NCBI GenBank assembly: GCA_937966555.1
Contig: CALCLY010000005.1
Coordinates: forward strand, 1 to 64,000
Reading direction: 5' to 3'
Source: CALCLY01 sp900552775
GTDB lineage: Bacteria; Bacillota; Clostridia; UMGS1883; UMGS1540
DNA length: 64,000 bases
Part shown: piece by piece, positions 43,030-52,259 of the stretch
How the letters are laid out: each line of letters opens with the position of its first letter
Position numbering within the stretch: the stretch's first letter is position 1
Translations under genes and position numbers: made by a program
Notes under the pieces: model-generated
What the model was told of the DNA's origin: nothing
Databases searched by the model: none
What the model saw: the letters and a program-made list of their open reading frames with translations, nothing else

Positions 43030-45201
43030 ATGAAAAAATTCTTTGCCGTATTGCTTGCGTTTGCCTGCATTATCATGCCGGGCACTGCCAAGCAGTTCGG
43101 AAAAGTTTCTGCAAACGGGTTTATAATGGAATCCGATGCACAAACGGCAATGGAAAAAAATCAAGCGGCAATTTTAGACGCCCTGGAAAACACAACTTTT
43201 ACAAACGATTTAACGCGTGACGAATTTCAATCGTTTCTTATGGAAAAATGCATATATTCGGCGGACAAAAAGTACGGTGCTTCGTTTGAGATGCAGGACT
43301 ACAGATTTGTTCCCGCAACACAGAATAAATCCGGCTATGTAAAAGCCGTTATTATTTTGTCGCAAAATGACGGTGAAACAGGTTTTGAAGTCAAAGCTGT
43401 CATTCCCTCTCTTTCGGGAAATACAATTGACGAAGAGCAGATTTCTCAGGAAGAAAAAGATACTGAAGATTCACGCGTTCCCACAGCGGAAGAAAAAGCA
43501 AAGCTCCGCGCAGCGCAGGATGCCATAAGCAAAGCAATATGGGATTTTCCGGTTTCAAACAATACAACAAAAGCCGATATGTTAAAAATGGCCCGGTCCG
43601 CAATCCCAGATAAAGACGCGGTTACAGTGTCGCTTGAGGATTACGATTTTTCCTTAACCCCGTCAACAACCTCCGTAAACGGAACCGTAGTCGCAACGTA
43701 CACGCTGACGTGCGGCGCGGCATCGGTGCGGCACTCCGCCGCAAAAACAATTGAGCCGTATGAAACGGCCGAATCATCTGCCCTTGAAAATGACAGACAT
43801 GCAATAAGCCATGCCTTAAAGTCGATGAATTATTCAAATAAGGTAACAAAAGACACGATTCTTGCAACGGCGGGATCGGTAATACGAAACGGCTCAACTG
43901 TTAAATGGAAGGACGGTTTCAGTAAAAAAGAAGCAACTTTTAAAGAAGCCGGAAGCATTTTCGGTTATCTTGAAATTTCAAACGGCAGTGAAACACGCGA
44001 AATACTTATTCAGGAAGCTATTCCCATGCTTGTCAGAAAGCTTCCCTCAAATCAAATATCGGTTAACAAAACCGAGTGGGATATTATGCGCATGGTAAAC
44101 GTTGAACGTTACAATGCGGGCGCACCTCTTCTTTCCATGATCGGCGCACTGCAGGACCCTTGTGACGTGCGCGAAACGGAGCTTGTAGAGAGCTTTTCAC
44201 ATACCAGACCAAACGGTGAAACATGCTTTACCGCAATAACAAACTTCAGCTACACAACAGCCGGAGAAAACATATACCAAAGTCACTGTCCGAACCGGGC
44301 TACACCTATATACACGGAAATTGATTCGGAAAGAGCAATGGAAGCCTGGATGAACAGTCCCGGTCACCGTGCTAATATTTTAAAGCCGGCTTACACATAC
44401 GCCGGTATAGGGGCACATGACGGCATGGGAACGGCCACGGCCGTTCAGCTTTTCGGTGCAGATCAATCTTATGTTACCAAAGCCGAAAGCAGTTCAGGCT
44501 CTCTGAATTTTGAAGACGAAGAGGCAATGCAGAAAGAATACCTGATACTCACGCTGTCGACAGGCACGGTCGCTTATATGCCTTTAGATGTTTCCTATAT
44601 GCAGAAAAACGGTAACGAATACACCATAACACCTGCAAACGGCAAAGCGATTACGCTCACAGTAAACGGCGGCGCGCCGGGCACGGCTTCTGTCTTTTCC
44701 GATGTTTCACCCAAAGCTTATTACGCCGAAGCCGTAAACTGGGCTGTAGGAAAAAGTATAACGGCTGGCACGTCATCAACCATGTTCTCACCAGACAACA
44801 CTTGTACACGTGCTCAGATTATAACCTTTTTATGGCGCGCGGTAGGTTCTCCGAAGAGCAGCGCCAAAAATCCGTTTACGGATGTATCTCAAAACGATTA
44901 TTACTATTACGCCGCTGTTTGGGCAAATGAAAAAGGAATGGTTTCAGGCAGCAAATTTGAAGGTGACACACCGTGTACGCGTTCCTCCACAGTAACCTAT
45001 CTCTGGAAAAATGCCGGCTCACCTTCTTTTGCGGCCGCCAACACCTTTTCCGATGTCTCCTCTTCTTCCGAATATGCACAGGCTGTTTCCTGGGCTGTTA
45101 AAAATTCGGTTACAAGCGGCACTTCAGAAACAACGTTTTCGCCCGATGCAATTTGCAGCCGCGCTCAGATTGTAACATTTCTGAAAAGGGCCATAGGCTG
45201 A
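43030..45201 (+). CDS. Secreted CAP/SCP-domain protein with three SLH domains
   Basis: 723 residues. Signal peptide (1-~24), then three copies of a ~80-residue domain (about 43-130, 160-245, 253-338), a CAP domain (~345-483; MRMVNVERYNAGAPLL, GETCFTAI, TTAGENIY, AWMNSPGHRANIL), a short beta segment and three SLH modules (~553-723) for wall attachment. CAP domains of Clostridia are often surface proteins with unknown or lipid/peptide-binding roles. ATG at 43030 has AAAGGAG upstream; the frame extends upstream without a better start. A paralogue without the CAP domain follows at 45333. Confidence 0.88.
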   Translation: MKKFFAVLLAFACIIMPGTAKQFGKVSANGFIMESDAQTAMEKNQAAILDALENTTFTNDLTRDEFQSFLMEKCIYSADKKYGASFEMQDYRFVPATQNKSGYVKAVIILSQNDGETGFEVKAVIPSLSGNTIDEEQISQEEKDTEDSRVPTAEEKAKLRAAQDAISKAIWDFPVSNNTTKADMLKMARSAIPDKDAVTVSLEDYDFSLTPSTTSVNGTVVATYTLTCGAASVRHSAAKTIEPYETAESSALENDRHAISHALKSMNYSNKVTKDTILATAGSVIRNGSTVKWKDGFSKKEATFKEAGSIFGYLEISNGSETREILIQEAIPMLVRKLPSNQISVNKTEWDIMRMVNVERYNAGAPLLSMIGALQDPCDVRETELVESFSHTRPNGETCFTAITNFSYTTAGENIYQSHCPNRATPIYTEIDSERAMEAWMNSPGHRANILKPAYTYAGIGAHDGMGTATAVQLFGADQSYVTKAESSSGSLNFEDEEAMQKEYLILTLSTGTVAYMPLDVSYMQKNGNEYTITPANGKAITLTVNGGAPGTASVFSDVSPKAYYAEAVNWAVGKSITAGTSSTMFSPDNTCTRAQIITFLWRAVGSPKSSAKNPFTDVSQNDYYYYAAVWANEKGMVSGSKFEGDTPCTRSSTVTYLWKNAGSPSFAAANTFSDVSSSSEYAQAVSWAVKNSVTSGTSETTFSPDAICSRAQIVTFLKRAIG

Positions 45202-45230
45202 TGAAATTTCGCTTTATGCGAATTTTATAT

Positions 45231-45256
45231 GCATATTTTATTTGTGTAAAATATGC
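45231..45256 (+). terminator. Hairpin after the CAP/SLH gene
   Basis: GCATATTTTA / TAAAATATGC, a 10-base perfect A/T-rich stem with a 6-base loop, 30 bases after the stop. Weak terminator candidate. Confidence 0.45.
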
Positions 45257-45301
45257 GTCACCTCTTACCTTTCTCCGCAGATAAGAGTTATATAATTTTT
45301 T

Positions 45302-45325
45302 GTCGGTGCGGAGCGACAGAACGGA
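45302..45325 (+). promoter_or_regulatory. Leader hairpin with GAACGGAG element, copy 3
   Basis: GTCG (45302-45305) pairs with CGAC (45314-45317) and is followed directly by AGAACGGAG, 7 bases before the SLH-protein ATG. It resembles the leaders at 12609-12632 and 56541-56566. Confidence 0.4.
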
Positions 45326-45332
45326 GATTTAC

Positions 45333-46550
45333 ATGTTTAAAAAATTTTTATGCACAGTCCTTGCGCTGTGCGCCGTAATCACATTCACAGCAAGCTCTGT
45401 TTTTGCAAAAAATGAGCAGGGCGAAATAAAAGCCGCAATGAAGGCAATTAAAGACTCTAACACCGCAATTGCCAAAGGTGTTTATCATGACATGACGGCA
45501 GACGAATTTCTGAAAATGGTTTCAAAGTTCCTTCCGGAAGGCAGCAGCGTTACACTTTCGTTTTCAAAAGAAACGGACTACCGCCTTTTCAATGCTTCAA
45601 GCGAAAAAGACGGCACACTTTTTGTCAATATTCTTTTCACATGCGATCCGTACACGCAGCATGAAATGTTCGACTTTAAACTTCCGCGTATTACGGGCGA
45701 CGCGGCAATTTCAAATGCCGACAACGAAAAAATTGATGCAGACAAGCTTGCTGTTGCAGCACAGACTCAGAAAATAATAATTTCAAACGACTCCACAAAG
45801 GAAAGCATCCTTGCAGACCTTCAGCCCGCAATTAAAAACGGTTCAACAATTACATGGGAAAATGATTTTAAAAAACAAGACGCCACGGAGCATGCCAGAG
45901 GAATAATAAAAGGTACGCTTCGCTTTACCCTCAACAGCTCGTCATCTAAACTTGAGTTCAAGAAATTAATTCCTTATGCAGTTTCCAATGACAGCGATGT
46001 CAAAAATAACGACACTGCTCCGACAGAAATTACATCATCTTCCTTTGAGGATGTTCCCTCTGACGCTTATTATGCCGATGCAGTGAAATGGGCTGTCGGA
46101 AAAAAGATAACGGCAGGTACATCAAACACAACATTTTCACCGGATGACACCTGCACACGCGCACAGATTCTTACATTCCTCTGGCGCGCCGTAGGTTCAC
46201 CCGAACCCAATATCAAAAATCCGTTTTCGGATGTAAAAGAAAGCGATTATTTCTATAAAGCCGCTTTGTGGGCAAGCGAAAACGGCATGGTTTTGGGCAG
46301 CGTATTCGCAGGCAGCACACCTTGCACGCGTTCCGCAACGGTTACATATCTCTGGCAAAATGCAGAAGCGCCGGATCCCGAAGATTATGCCGAGTTTTCC
46401 GATGTATCGGCAGATTCCGAATATGCGGACGCTGTAGCATGGGCTGTTGAAAACTCTGTTACAAGCGGAACATCCGACACAACATTCTCACCCGATGCAA
46501 TTTGCAGCCGCGGTCAGATTGTTACTTTCTTAAAAAGAGCATTGGATTAA
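45333..46550 (+). CDS. SLH-domain surface protein, paralogue of the CAP/SLH protein
   Basis: 405 residues: signal peptide (MFKKFLCTVLALCAVITFTA), two copies of the ~80-residue domain that also occurs three times in the gene upstream (about 30-120 and 135-220), and three SLH modules (~236-405; ITAGTSNTTFSPDDTCTRAQIL, FSDVKESDYFYKAA). No enzymatic domain is visible, so it is a wall-attached structural or binding protein. ATG at 45333 is preceded by ACGGAG. It is closed by a strong terminator at 46555-46594. Confidence 0.85.
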   Translation: MFKKFLCTVLALCAVITFTASSVFAKNEQGEIKAAMKAIKDSNTAIAKGVYHDMTADEFLKMVSKFLPEGSSVTLSFSKETDYRLFNASSEKDGTLFVNILFTCDPYTQHEMFDFKLPRITGDAAISNADNEKIDADKLAVAAQTQKIIISNDSTKESILADLQPAIKNGSTITWENDFKKQDATEHARGIIKGTLRFTLNSSSSKLEFKKLIPYAVSNDSDVKNNDTAPTEITSSSFEDVPSDAYYADAVKWAVGKKITAGTSNTTFSPDDTCTRAQILTFLWRAVGSPEPNIKNPFSDVKESDYFYKAALWASENGMVLGSVFAGSTPCTRSATVTYLWQNAEAPDPEDYAEFSDVSADSEYADAVAWAVENSVTSGTSDTTFSPDAICSRGQIVTFLKRALD

Positions 46551-46553
46551 ATA

Positions 46554-49500
46554 TCAATTACAAAAAGCGCCCTCTTGGGCGCTTTTTGTAATTGCTGTCA
46601 TATTATCATCCCACAGCATGGCTTTAACTTTTTTTGTATTTTGGGGCATCTCCACACTTTCGCGTGCCGCAAAGTCACCGCATATATCATATGTGAAAAC
46701 TTTTATATCCGTAATTTTGTCTTCATCATATCCGCAAACATAAAGCTTAAGTTTATTTCCCTCAAAACTTCCGTGCGGCACAGACAACGCAATTTCCGCA
46801 GTTCCACCAGCGTATTTTGCACCAAGAGTGATACCCGTATCTTTCTTTAAAAGATTTTCGACTTTGAAATTTTTGTATGATATTTGGGCGCCTGATGCCT
46901 CCGAAACGTACTGCAGCTTAGAGCAGATAAACGAATCTGCCGCATCTGTATAACGGCTCATCAATACAGGCTTGCCATTTACGTAAACACTGCATGTCTT
47001 ACTTTCCGTATTTATAACCAAAACAGTATGATACCATTTATCCGTTTCGTACGCTTCTCCGTTACACAGTTTTCCGTTTTCAAAAATTCTAACGTTATGC
47101 ATAAACCAATTCTTTTGCCCGTTCATACATTCAAACACAAAATAGCCGAGCGGAGAAGAAAATTTCACATCGCACTCCACTCTCACCATCCCCTCTTTAA
47201 CGGAATTATTCACATTGTCGGTTCTGTATCCTGTCAAAACAGCGGAATTATTTCCGGGAGATGTGACGGTATATGCACCGTCTTCGTTTTTGCCGCTCCC
47301 TGTTTTGTAAAAATACCAGCCACCCACAGATATCTGTTTTCCGTCATATGAGCTTAAATCATTTTCATACAGCGTTTTTCGCCCGAAAGAGTAAACCGTA
47401 AAATATGCACGGTCTTTCTCAATGCCACGTTCGGTGACAGTTTCAATCTCCGCAATGTGTACGCCCGGAGAAAGTTCGGATATGTCTATTCCGCTTATTT
47501 GTGTTTTTACCCCTTTTTGAAACACAGTAAATTTCTTTTCAATTCCGTCTGTATATAAGCGTACAGATTCTGTATCCTGCGGAATCTGAATTTCCGCTCC
47601 CAAAAAACCTTCACAATCTGTCTGCGCATCTTTAATCACCGTCCTGATAAAGTTTTCGCCCGAAGGAAGCTGCCAATTGTCAATTTTACAAAAGCTGAGC
47701 GGTTCGGGCTCGTAAAACCCGTTAAGCGGTATCAGTTTTACGGCTATATCCACATTACCTTCTGCGCCGTTTATATGAACTGCCAGTTTCCGAACACCCG
47801 TATTTTCAGCCTGTCCTTCAACTTTCGGCGATGACGGAAGCGGCTCTGCCGCCATGCTGCAAAGCTCAAAATCCGAAGCGCTGCAATACACCTCTGCACG
47901 CAGCTTTTTGCCTTCACATGACAGAATTGCCGTATTTTTATCTGTTATTTCTATGCTTGCCGAGGTATGCATGAACCAATATATTTCAGACGAATTTTTC
48001 AGTGTTATTTCGTCTTGAACGGTCAGCGTGTTTCTGCCGTCCCCAAAATAGTATCCGCGTTTATATGCCGTAACATCGCGTGAATAAGCGTCCTTCAAAT
48101 CAAGCACCGCATAAGCCGCCTTCGGCGCGCTTTGAAAATCAGTCAGTTCTGCTAAAGCGCCGAGTGCCTGGCCGTAATATGAGTCCGCATCCTGTTTCGG
48201 ATTTATAACAACGCAGTTTTCACCCTCCGGTCTTTTTCTGTAAATTCTGTATCCTTCAACGGCGAAATAATACGGAAGGCTGTAGCTGTCTCCGCCCAGA
48301 TCTTCAGCCCAAACAACACCGTCGGATTCAAATACAAATTCGCCCAAATCAAGCATGTCGTGCGCAAGCTTTGTTCTGCCCCCGTGAAAACCCGCAAAAA
48401 CCGGTTGGCGCGCATAAAAACTGTTGCGCATAGATCCTCCTCCGGCATGAAGAAAATATTTATCAAGCGGCGCATCCGACACATCGGGTTTGCCGAATTT
48501 TTCGCACGACATTGTATAATAGTATTTCCCAAGCGCCGATATACCGGCATTTCTTACCGAATCTTTTTTATAATGTATTTCCGCCTCAGCCGTCGCACCG
48601 TATCTGTAAGCAAACCAATAAGGCAAATATGTTTCTGAGGCTTGTGCGCTGCAATCGTGAAAATTAAAATTATATTTTGATGACTGCATGTAATTTATAA
48701 AGCTTCCGGCATTTGAAAAACCTATGGCAGAGCCCAAGCCGTAATCTGTACCGCAGCAATTAAAAAGCGCCTCTATGCCGCCTGTAAGATTCCCGAGCAT
48801 ATATTCCGAATAACTCACTCCCTCAAAATATCCGCCGTCCGGTGCATAAAGAGATACGGCAATCTCATTTGATTTTATTATATTTTCAAGAAGATATGCG
48901 GCTTTGCCGCAAACTTCGCTTTCATCTGCCATCGCCAATAAAAGAGCCATCACTCCGCCGCCTATAACTCCGGAAAAATTATCGCGCAGCTTTATCCACC
49001 TCGGGCCGCCTTCCCCCTTGTATGCCGTCTCCGTATCTGCAAGCGCTGTGCGCAAAGCCGCGTTTTTTATACTCTCAAGCTTGCTTCTTCCTTCTTCCGT
49101 TGCGCTGAAATAATTATAAAAAGTGTCATAGCCTATTGCCATTCCCATTGCCCAATGACCCGTTGTAAGGTTAGCCGTTTGCCACCCGAGGCTTTCCCAT
49201 TTTGAAAGAGTCGTCATGTAACGCATTGCAGTTTCCGCGTATGCTGCATTATCCGTAAAAATATACCCCTCTGCCAAGCATGTTATAATAGTTTGAAAAG
49301 AGGTTGCCTGAGATTGCTTGTTTGCGTCGGGACAGTCTTCCGAAAATCTGCTGTCATTTAAATACCTGTCCGCCGCGGCAATTGCTCTTTTTTTAATATT
49401 TGCCCATTCACCGTCATTTTCTGCAGCGCTTTTCATATATTTTGTTTTTTCTTCCGTGTATAAAATTCTCGGATGAACTCCTCCCGATAAATCCATTAAA

Positions 49501-50912
49501 TCATACAGCATTTCCTCGCCGCGCAAATTTTCAAACTGCAAATACCTGTATATAACATCGGAAGGTTCAAACATTTCAATAAAATTTTCCGAATCTTTAT
49601 AAGGAAATTCTTCATCGGACAGAACAAAAAATCCTCTTTCATCATACAAATAATGCTTTGATAATAATTGAGCCGCCTTCGATGCGGGCATATACTTATT
49701 GCCGTCTGAATATTCAAAATCCGAATCATCTGCCGTAATTTTAAGAATATCTCTTACAAATTCTTCAGTAACAAACGCTTTTCCGTTTAAAACAACGGGT
49801 TTATGCGCATTTGAAGAATATTTGCTTTTTTTCCCGTCTTTAAAATAAAAATCTGCATATACGGTGTATGCCTCCGCACCTTTTAAAGCGCTTTTTGCCG
49901 TAACGGGGTCATCCATGACGGAATCATGCATATACGGCTGCACTGTTTCGTCAGTCGGAGCCGAGCCTTTATATATTCTTATGTAATCCACATAAAAGTC
50001 AAGATTCCCGTCACCTGCGCTGTTTGCCATATCTATTCTGAAAACGGTGGGACGGATTGTGCTTTGCGGCAAATTTTCAATTACTTGTTCGCCGTTTATA
50101 TAAAAAGAACATGATCCCTCCGCAACATTGTATGCTGCTGCGAGAGTAATCCACTCGCTGTTTTTCCATGTTCCGGCTCTGTGCATTTTTCTGTTTTTGT
50201 CGCTTATTGTAACACTCCCGTCGGAATTGAGACACCCTCCTATCCTCCAGTTTCCGTCAAATGTTTTGGAATCAAATATTTTTATTTTTCCCGTTCCTTC
50301 AATTTTTACGGGCTTTATTCTCGTTTCCGCAACATACTCGTCCGCAAAAGCCGCGGAAGATGCGTTCAAATCAAAAAAGCTGTTGCTGACAGTCCCTTTC
50401 AGCACGCTTAAATGAAGCGTATTTATGCCGTCTTCCGACGTGCGATCTATGCTTCCTCCCTGATAAGACACCGATACTCCGAGTTCTTTTCGGAAATCTG
50501 CATTTGCAAGCATCGTCAAGACCTCGGATTCCGCATAAAAAGAGGTTTCAAAATTCACCGTGCCGTCCGCGCTCATACATTTTAAAGAATGTTCCTTGCC
50601 GTCTGCAAGATACCTTTTCGGAACAATATTAACCTCGTTTTCATTAATGCTTATGTCCGTTTCAAGCAGCATCTCTTTTCCGTTATTAAAAAAACAAAGT
50701 TTTATGTCCGATATACCGGAGGCATCTGCCGCGCTGCCGAATTTCAAAATTATGCTTTCAATATCCGAAGGAATACTCCGATCCTTTTCAAGTACCTTAA
50801 GTTTTCCGGCATTATCCCTGTAAAACACCGCACTTACATTTGCAAAAACCGGTACAGCACATGGCATAAAAAACATTATAACCGTCAGACAAACCGCAAT
50901 CATCTTTTTCAT
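46554..50912 (-). CDS. Large secreted heparinase-II/III-like polysaccharide lyase
   Basis: 1452 residues with a signal peptide (MIAVCLTVIMFFMPCAVPVFA). Residues ~130-320 look like a LamG/concanavalin-type lectin domain, ~470-800 an alpha/alpha toroid of the heparinase II/III type (HPRILYTEEKTKYM, GHWAMGMAIGYDTFYNYF, PDGGYFEGVSYSEYMLG), ~830-1100 the anti-parallel beta-sandwich (FAGFHGGRTKLAHDMLDLG, NTLTVQDEITLKNSSEIYWFMHT), and ~1260-1380 a second LamG-like domain. Such enzymes cleave acidic polysaccharides such as heparin, heparan sulfate or alginate by beta-elimination. There is no SLH or sortase signal. The ATG at 50912 has GGAG upstream. Its neighbours do not suggest a full polysaccharide-utilization locus. 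Confidence 0.82.
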   Translation of the reverse strand: MKKMIAVCLTVIMFFMPCAVPVFANVSAVFYRDNAGKLKVLEKDRSIPSDIESIILKFGSAADASGISDIKLCFFNNGKEMLLETDISINENEVNIVPKRYLADGKEHSLKCMSADGTVNFETSFYAESEVLTMLANADFRKELGVSVSYQGGSIDRTSEDGINTLHLSVLKGTVSNSFFDLNASSAAFADEYVAETRIKPVKIEGTGKIKIFDSKTFDGNWRIGGCLNSDGSVTISDKNRKMHRAGTWKNSEWITLAAAYNVAEGSCSFYINGEQVIENLPQSTIRPTVFRIDMANSAGDGNLDFYVDYIRIYKGSAPTDETVQPYMHDSVMDDPVTAKSALKGAEAYTVYADFYFKDGKKSKYSSNAHKPVVLNGKAFVTEEFVRDILKITADDSDFEYSDGNKYMPASKAAQLLSKHYLYDERGFFVLSDEEFPYKDSENFIEMFEPSDVIYRYLQFENLRGEEMLYDLMDLSGGVHPRILYTEEKTKYMKSAAENDGEWANIKKRAIAAADRYLNDSRFSEDCPDANKQSQATSFQTIITCLAEGYIFTDNAAYAETAMRYMTTLSKWESLGWQTANLTTGHWAMGMAIGYDTFYNYFSATEEGRSKLESIKNAALRTALADTETAYKGEGGPRWIKLRDNFSGVIGGGVMALLLAMADESEVCGKAAYLLENIIKSNEIAVSLYAPDGGYFEGVSYSEYMLGNLTGGIEALFNCCGTDYGLGSAIGFSNAGSFINYMQSSKYNFNFHDCSAQASETYLPYWFAYRYGATAEAEIHYKKDSVRNAGISALGKYYYTMSCEKFGKPDVSDAPLDKYFLHAGGGSMRNSFYARQPVFAGFHGGRTKLAHDMLDLGEFVFESDGVVWAEDLGGDSYSLPYYFAVEGYRIYRKRPEGENCVVINPKQDADSYYGQALGALAELTDFQSAPKAAYAVLDLKDAYSRDVTAYKRGYYFGDGRNTLTVQDEITLKNSSEIYWFMHTSASIEITDKNTAILSCEGKKLRAEVYCSASDFELCSMAAEPLPSSPKVEGQAENTGVRKLAVHINGAEGNVDIAVKLIPLNGFYEPEPLSFCKIDNWQLPSGENFIRTVIKDAQTDCEGFLGAEIQIPQDTESVRLYTDGIEKKFTVFQKGVKTQISGIDISELSPGVHIAEIETVTERGIEKDRAYFTVYSFGRKTLYENDLSSYDGKQISVGGWYFYKTGSGKNEDGAYTVTSPGNNSAVLTGYRTDNVNNSVKEGMVRVECDVKFSSPLGYFVFECMNGQKNWFMHNVRIFENGKLCNGEAYETDKWYHTVLVINTESKTCSVYVNGKPVLMSRYTDAADSFICSKLQYVSEASGAQISYKNFKVENLLKKDTGITLGAKYAGGTAEIALSVPHGSFEGNKLKLYVCGYDEDKITDIKVFTYDICGDFAARESVEMPQNTKKVKAMLWDDNMTAITKSAQEGAFCN
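46555..46594. terminator. Strong bidirectional terminator
   Basis: A 17-base stem CAATTACAAAAAGCGCC (46555-46571) with GGCGCTTTTTGTAATTG (46578-46594). It serves the SLH gene and the convergent heparinase-like gene. Confidence 0.9.
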
Positions 50913-51069
50913 ATCATTCTCCAAATAAAGTTTTTTCTTAAATTATAACATACTTATTTTTATAATTCAATTACTCATGTGCAATATAGCAGGATTTTTT
51001 GTATTTGTTCCAACTTTTGTTTTGAATATACGTGTAATATTAATAACAAAAAGCTTTGGAGATTAAAAA

Positions 51070-51270
51070 ATGAACGCCCTTAAATCAAAATAGTTTGTAT
51101 CTAACGTAGCAATCATACTTGCCGCAACGCTTGTTTTTTCGGCATTATTCTACTCGGCTGCCGTTATGGCGATAAGAATTTTTTCCATTTCGGATCTTGA
51201 AAAAGTACCCGTTTTCGGAAAAATAATAAACTTTTTTTCAAAATTTATATACGGAATTAAAAAAAAATGA
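51070..51270 (+). pseudogene. Small membrane-protein gene interrupted by an amber codon
   Basis: ATG at 51070 with GGAG eight bases upstream starts a frame of 66 codons ending at TGA 51268-51270, but codon 8 is TAG (51091-51093). After it the frame encodes one strongly hydrophobic helix (VAIILAATLVFSALFYSAAV) and a basic, amphipathic tail (GKIINFFSKFIYGIKKK). Because the rest of the frame is intact, the stop may be a recent nonsense mutation, a sequencing error or, less likely, a recoded codon. TAG is used as a normal stop elsewhere, e.g. prmC. Confidence 0.55.
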
Positions 51271-51330
51271 TAAAATAAATTATATATTTACGGGGTTTTC
51301 ATATGAAACCGAAAGGAGACTGTTTAAAGC

Positions 51331-52197
51331 ATGTATATGTGGGTTGTTTTTGCCGTTTTATCCGCTTTTTTTGCGGGAATAACGGCAGTTCTTTCAAAAG
51401 TTGGCATTAAAAACATAAATTCAAATTTGGGTACAGCGATAAGAACAATCGTTGTCTTTATCTTTTCATGGCTTATGGTTTTTGTTGTCGGCGCACAAGA
51501 CGGCATAACAAAAATCGGCACCAAAACACTTATATTTCTAATACTCTCCGGTTTTGCAACCGGTGCTTCCTGGCTCTGCTATTTTCGAGCGCTGAAAATG
51601 GGAGATGTTAACAAAGTGGCTCCCATCGACAAATCCAGCACAATTTTAACCATGATACTTGCCTTCATTTTTTTGCACGAGGAAATAACATGGCTTAAAG
51701 CGCTGTGCATAATTCTTATAGGCGCAGGCACATATATGATGATTGAAAAACGCAATGCACCGCAAAAAACCGCGCAAAAAACAAATTGGCTTATATGGGC
51801 GCTTTTGTCCGCGCTCTTTGCGGCACTCACGTCAATTCTCGGAAAAATAGGTATTTCCGATATTAATTCAACTTTGGGAACGGCTGTTCGGACTTTTGTT
51901 GTTTTGATTATGGCATGGGTTGTGGTTTTGGTAACAAAAAGCGGTAACGGTGCAAAATCGGTAACTTCAAAAGACATGCTGTTTCTGATATTGTCCGGTA
52001 TCACGACGGGTCTTTCGTGGCTTTGCTACTACAAAGCATTGCAGGACGGATCCGCAAGCGTTGTTGCGCCGATTGACAAACTGAGCATACTTGTAACTCT
52101 TTTATTCTCTTATATAGTTCTAAAAGAAAAGCTTACAAAAAAAGCTTTTTGCGGTTTGGTTTTGCTGATAGCCGGAACACTGCTTCTTCTCATATAA
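51331..52197 (+). CDS. EamA-family (DMT) transporter
   Basis: 288 residues, ten predicted membrane helices in two EamA repeats. The halves are strikingly alike (GFATGASWLCYFRALKMGD and GITTGLSWLCYYKALQDGS, both followed by VAPIDK), showing an ancient duplication. DMT transporters export or import amino acids, sugars or other small metabolites; the substrate cannot be told from sequence. AAAGGAG lies 12 bases before the ATG. Confidence 0.92.
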   Translation: MYMWVVFAVLSAFFAGITAVLSKVGIKNINSNLGTAIRTIVVFIFSWLMVFVVGAQDGITKIGTKTLIFLILSGFATGASWLCYFRALKMGDVNKVAPIDKSSTILTMILAFIFLHEEITWLKALCIILIGAGTYMMIEKRNAPQKTAQKTNWLIWALLSALFAALTSILGKIGISDINSTLGTAVRTFVVLIMAWVVVLVTKSGNGAKSVTSKDMLFLILSGITTGLSWLCYYKALQDGSASVVAPIDKLSILVTLLFSYIVLKEKLTKKAFCGLVLLIAGTLLLLI

Positions 52198-52259
52198 AAA
52201 ACCTCCAATCTGACTTCGCCCCGTGCGTGTAATATTACAGAAAGAGCAAAGGAGGTTAT

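Noticed and set aside
51091..51093. Pyrrolysine or reassigned TAG in this genome
   Set aside because: prmC ends on TAG at a normal length, so TAG acts as a stop; one in-frame TAG in a small gene is not enough evidence.
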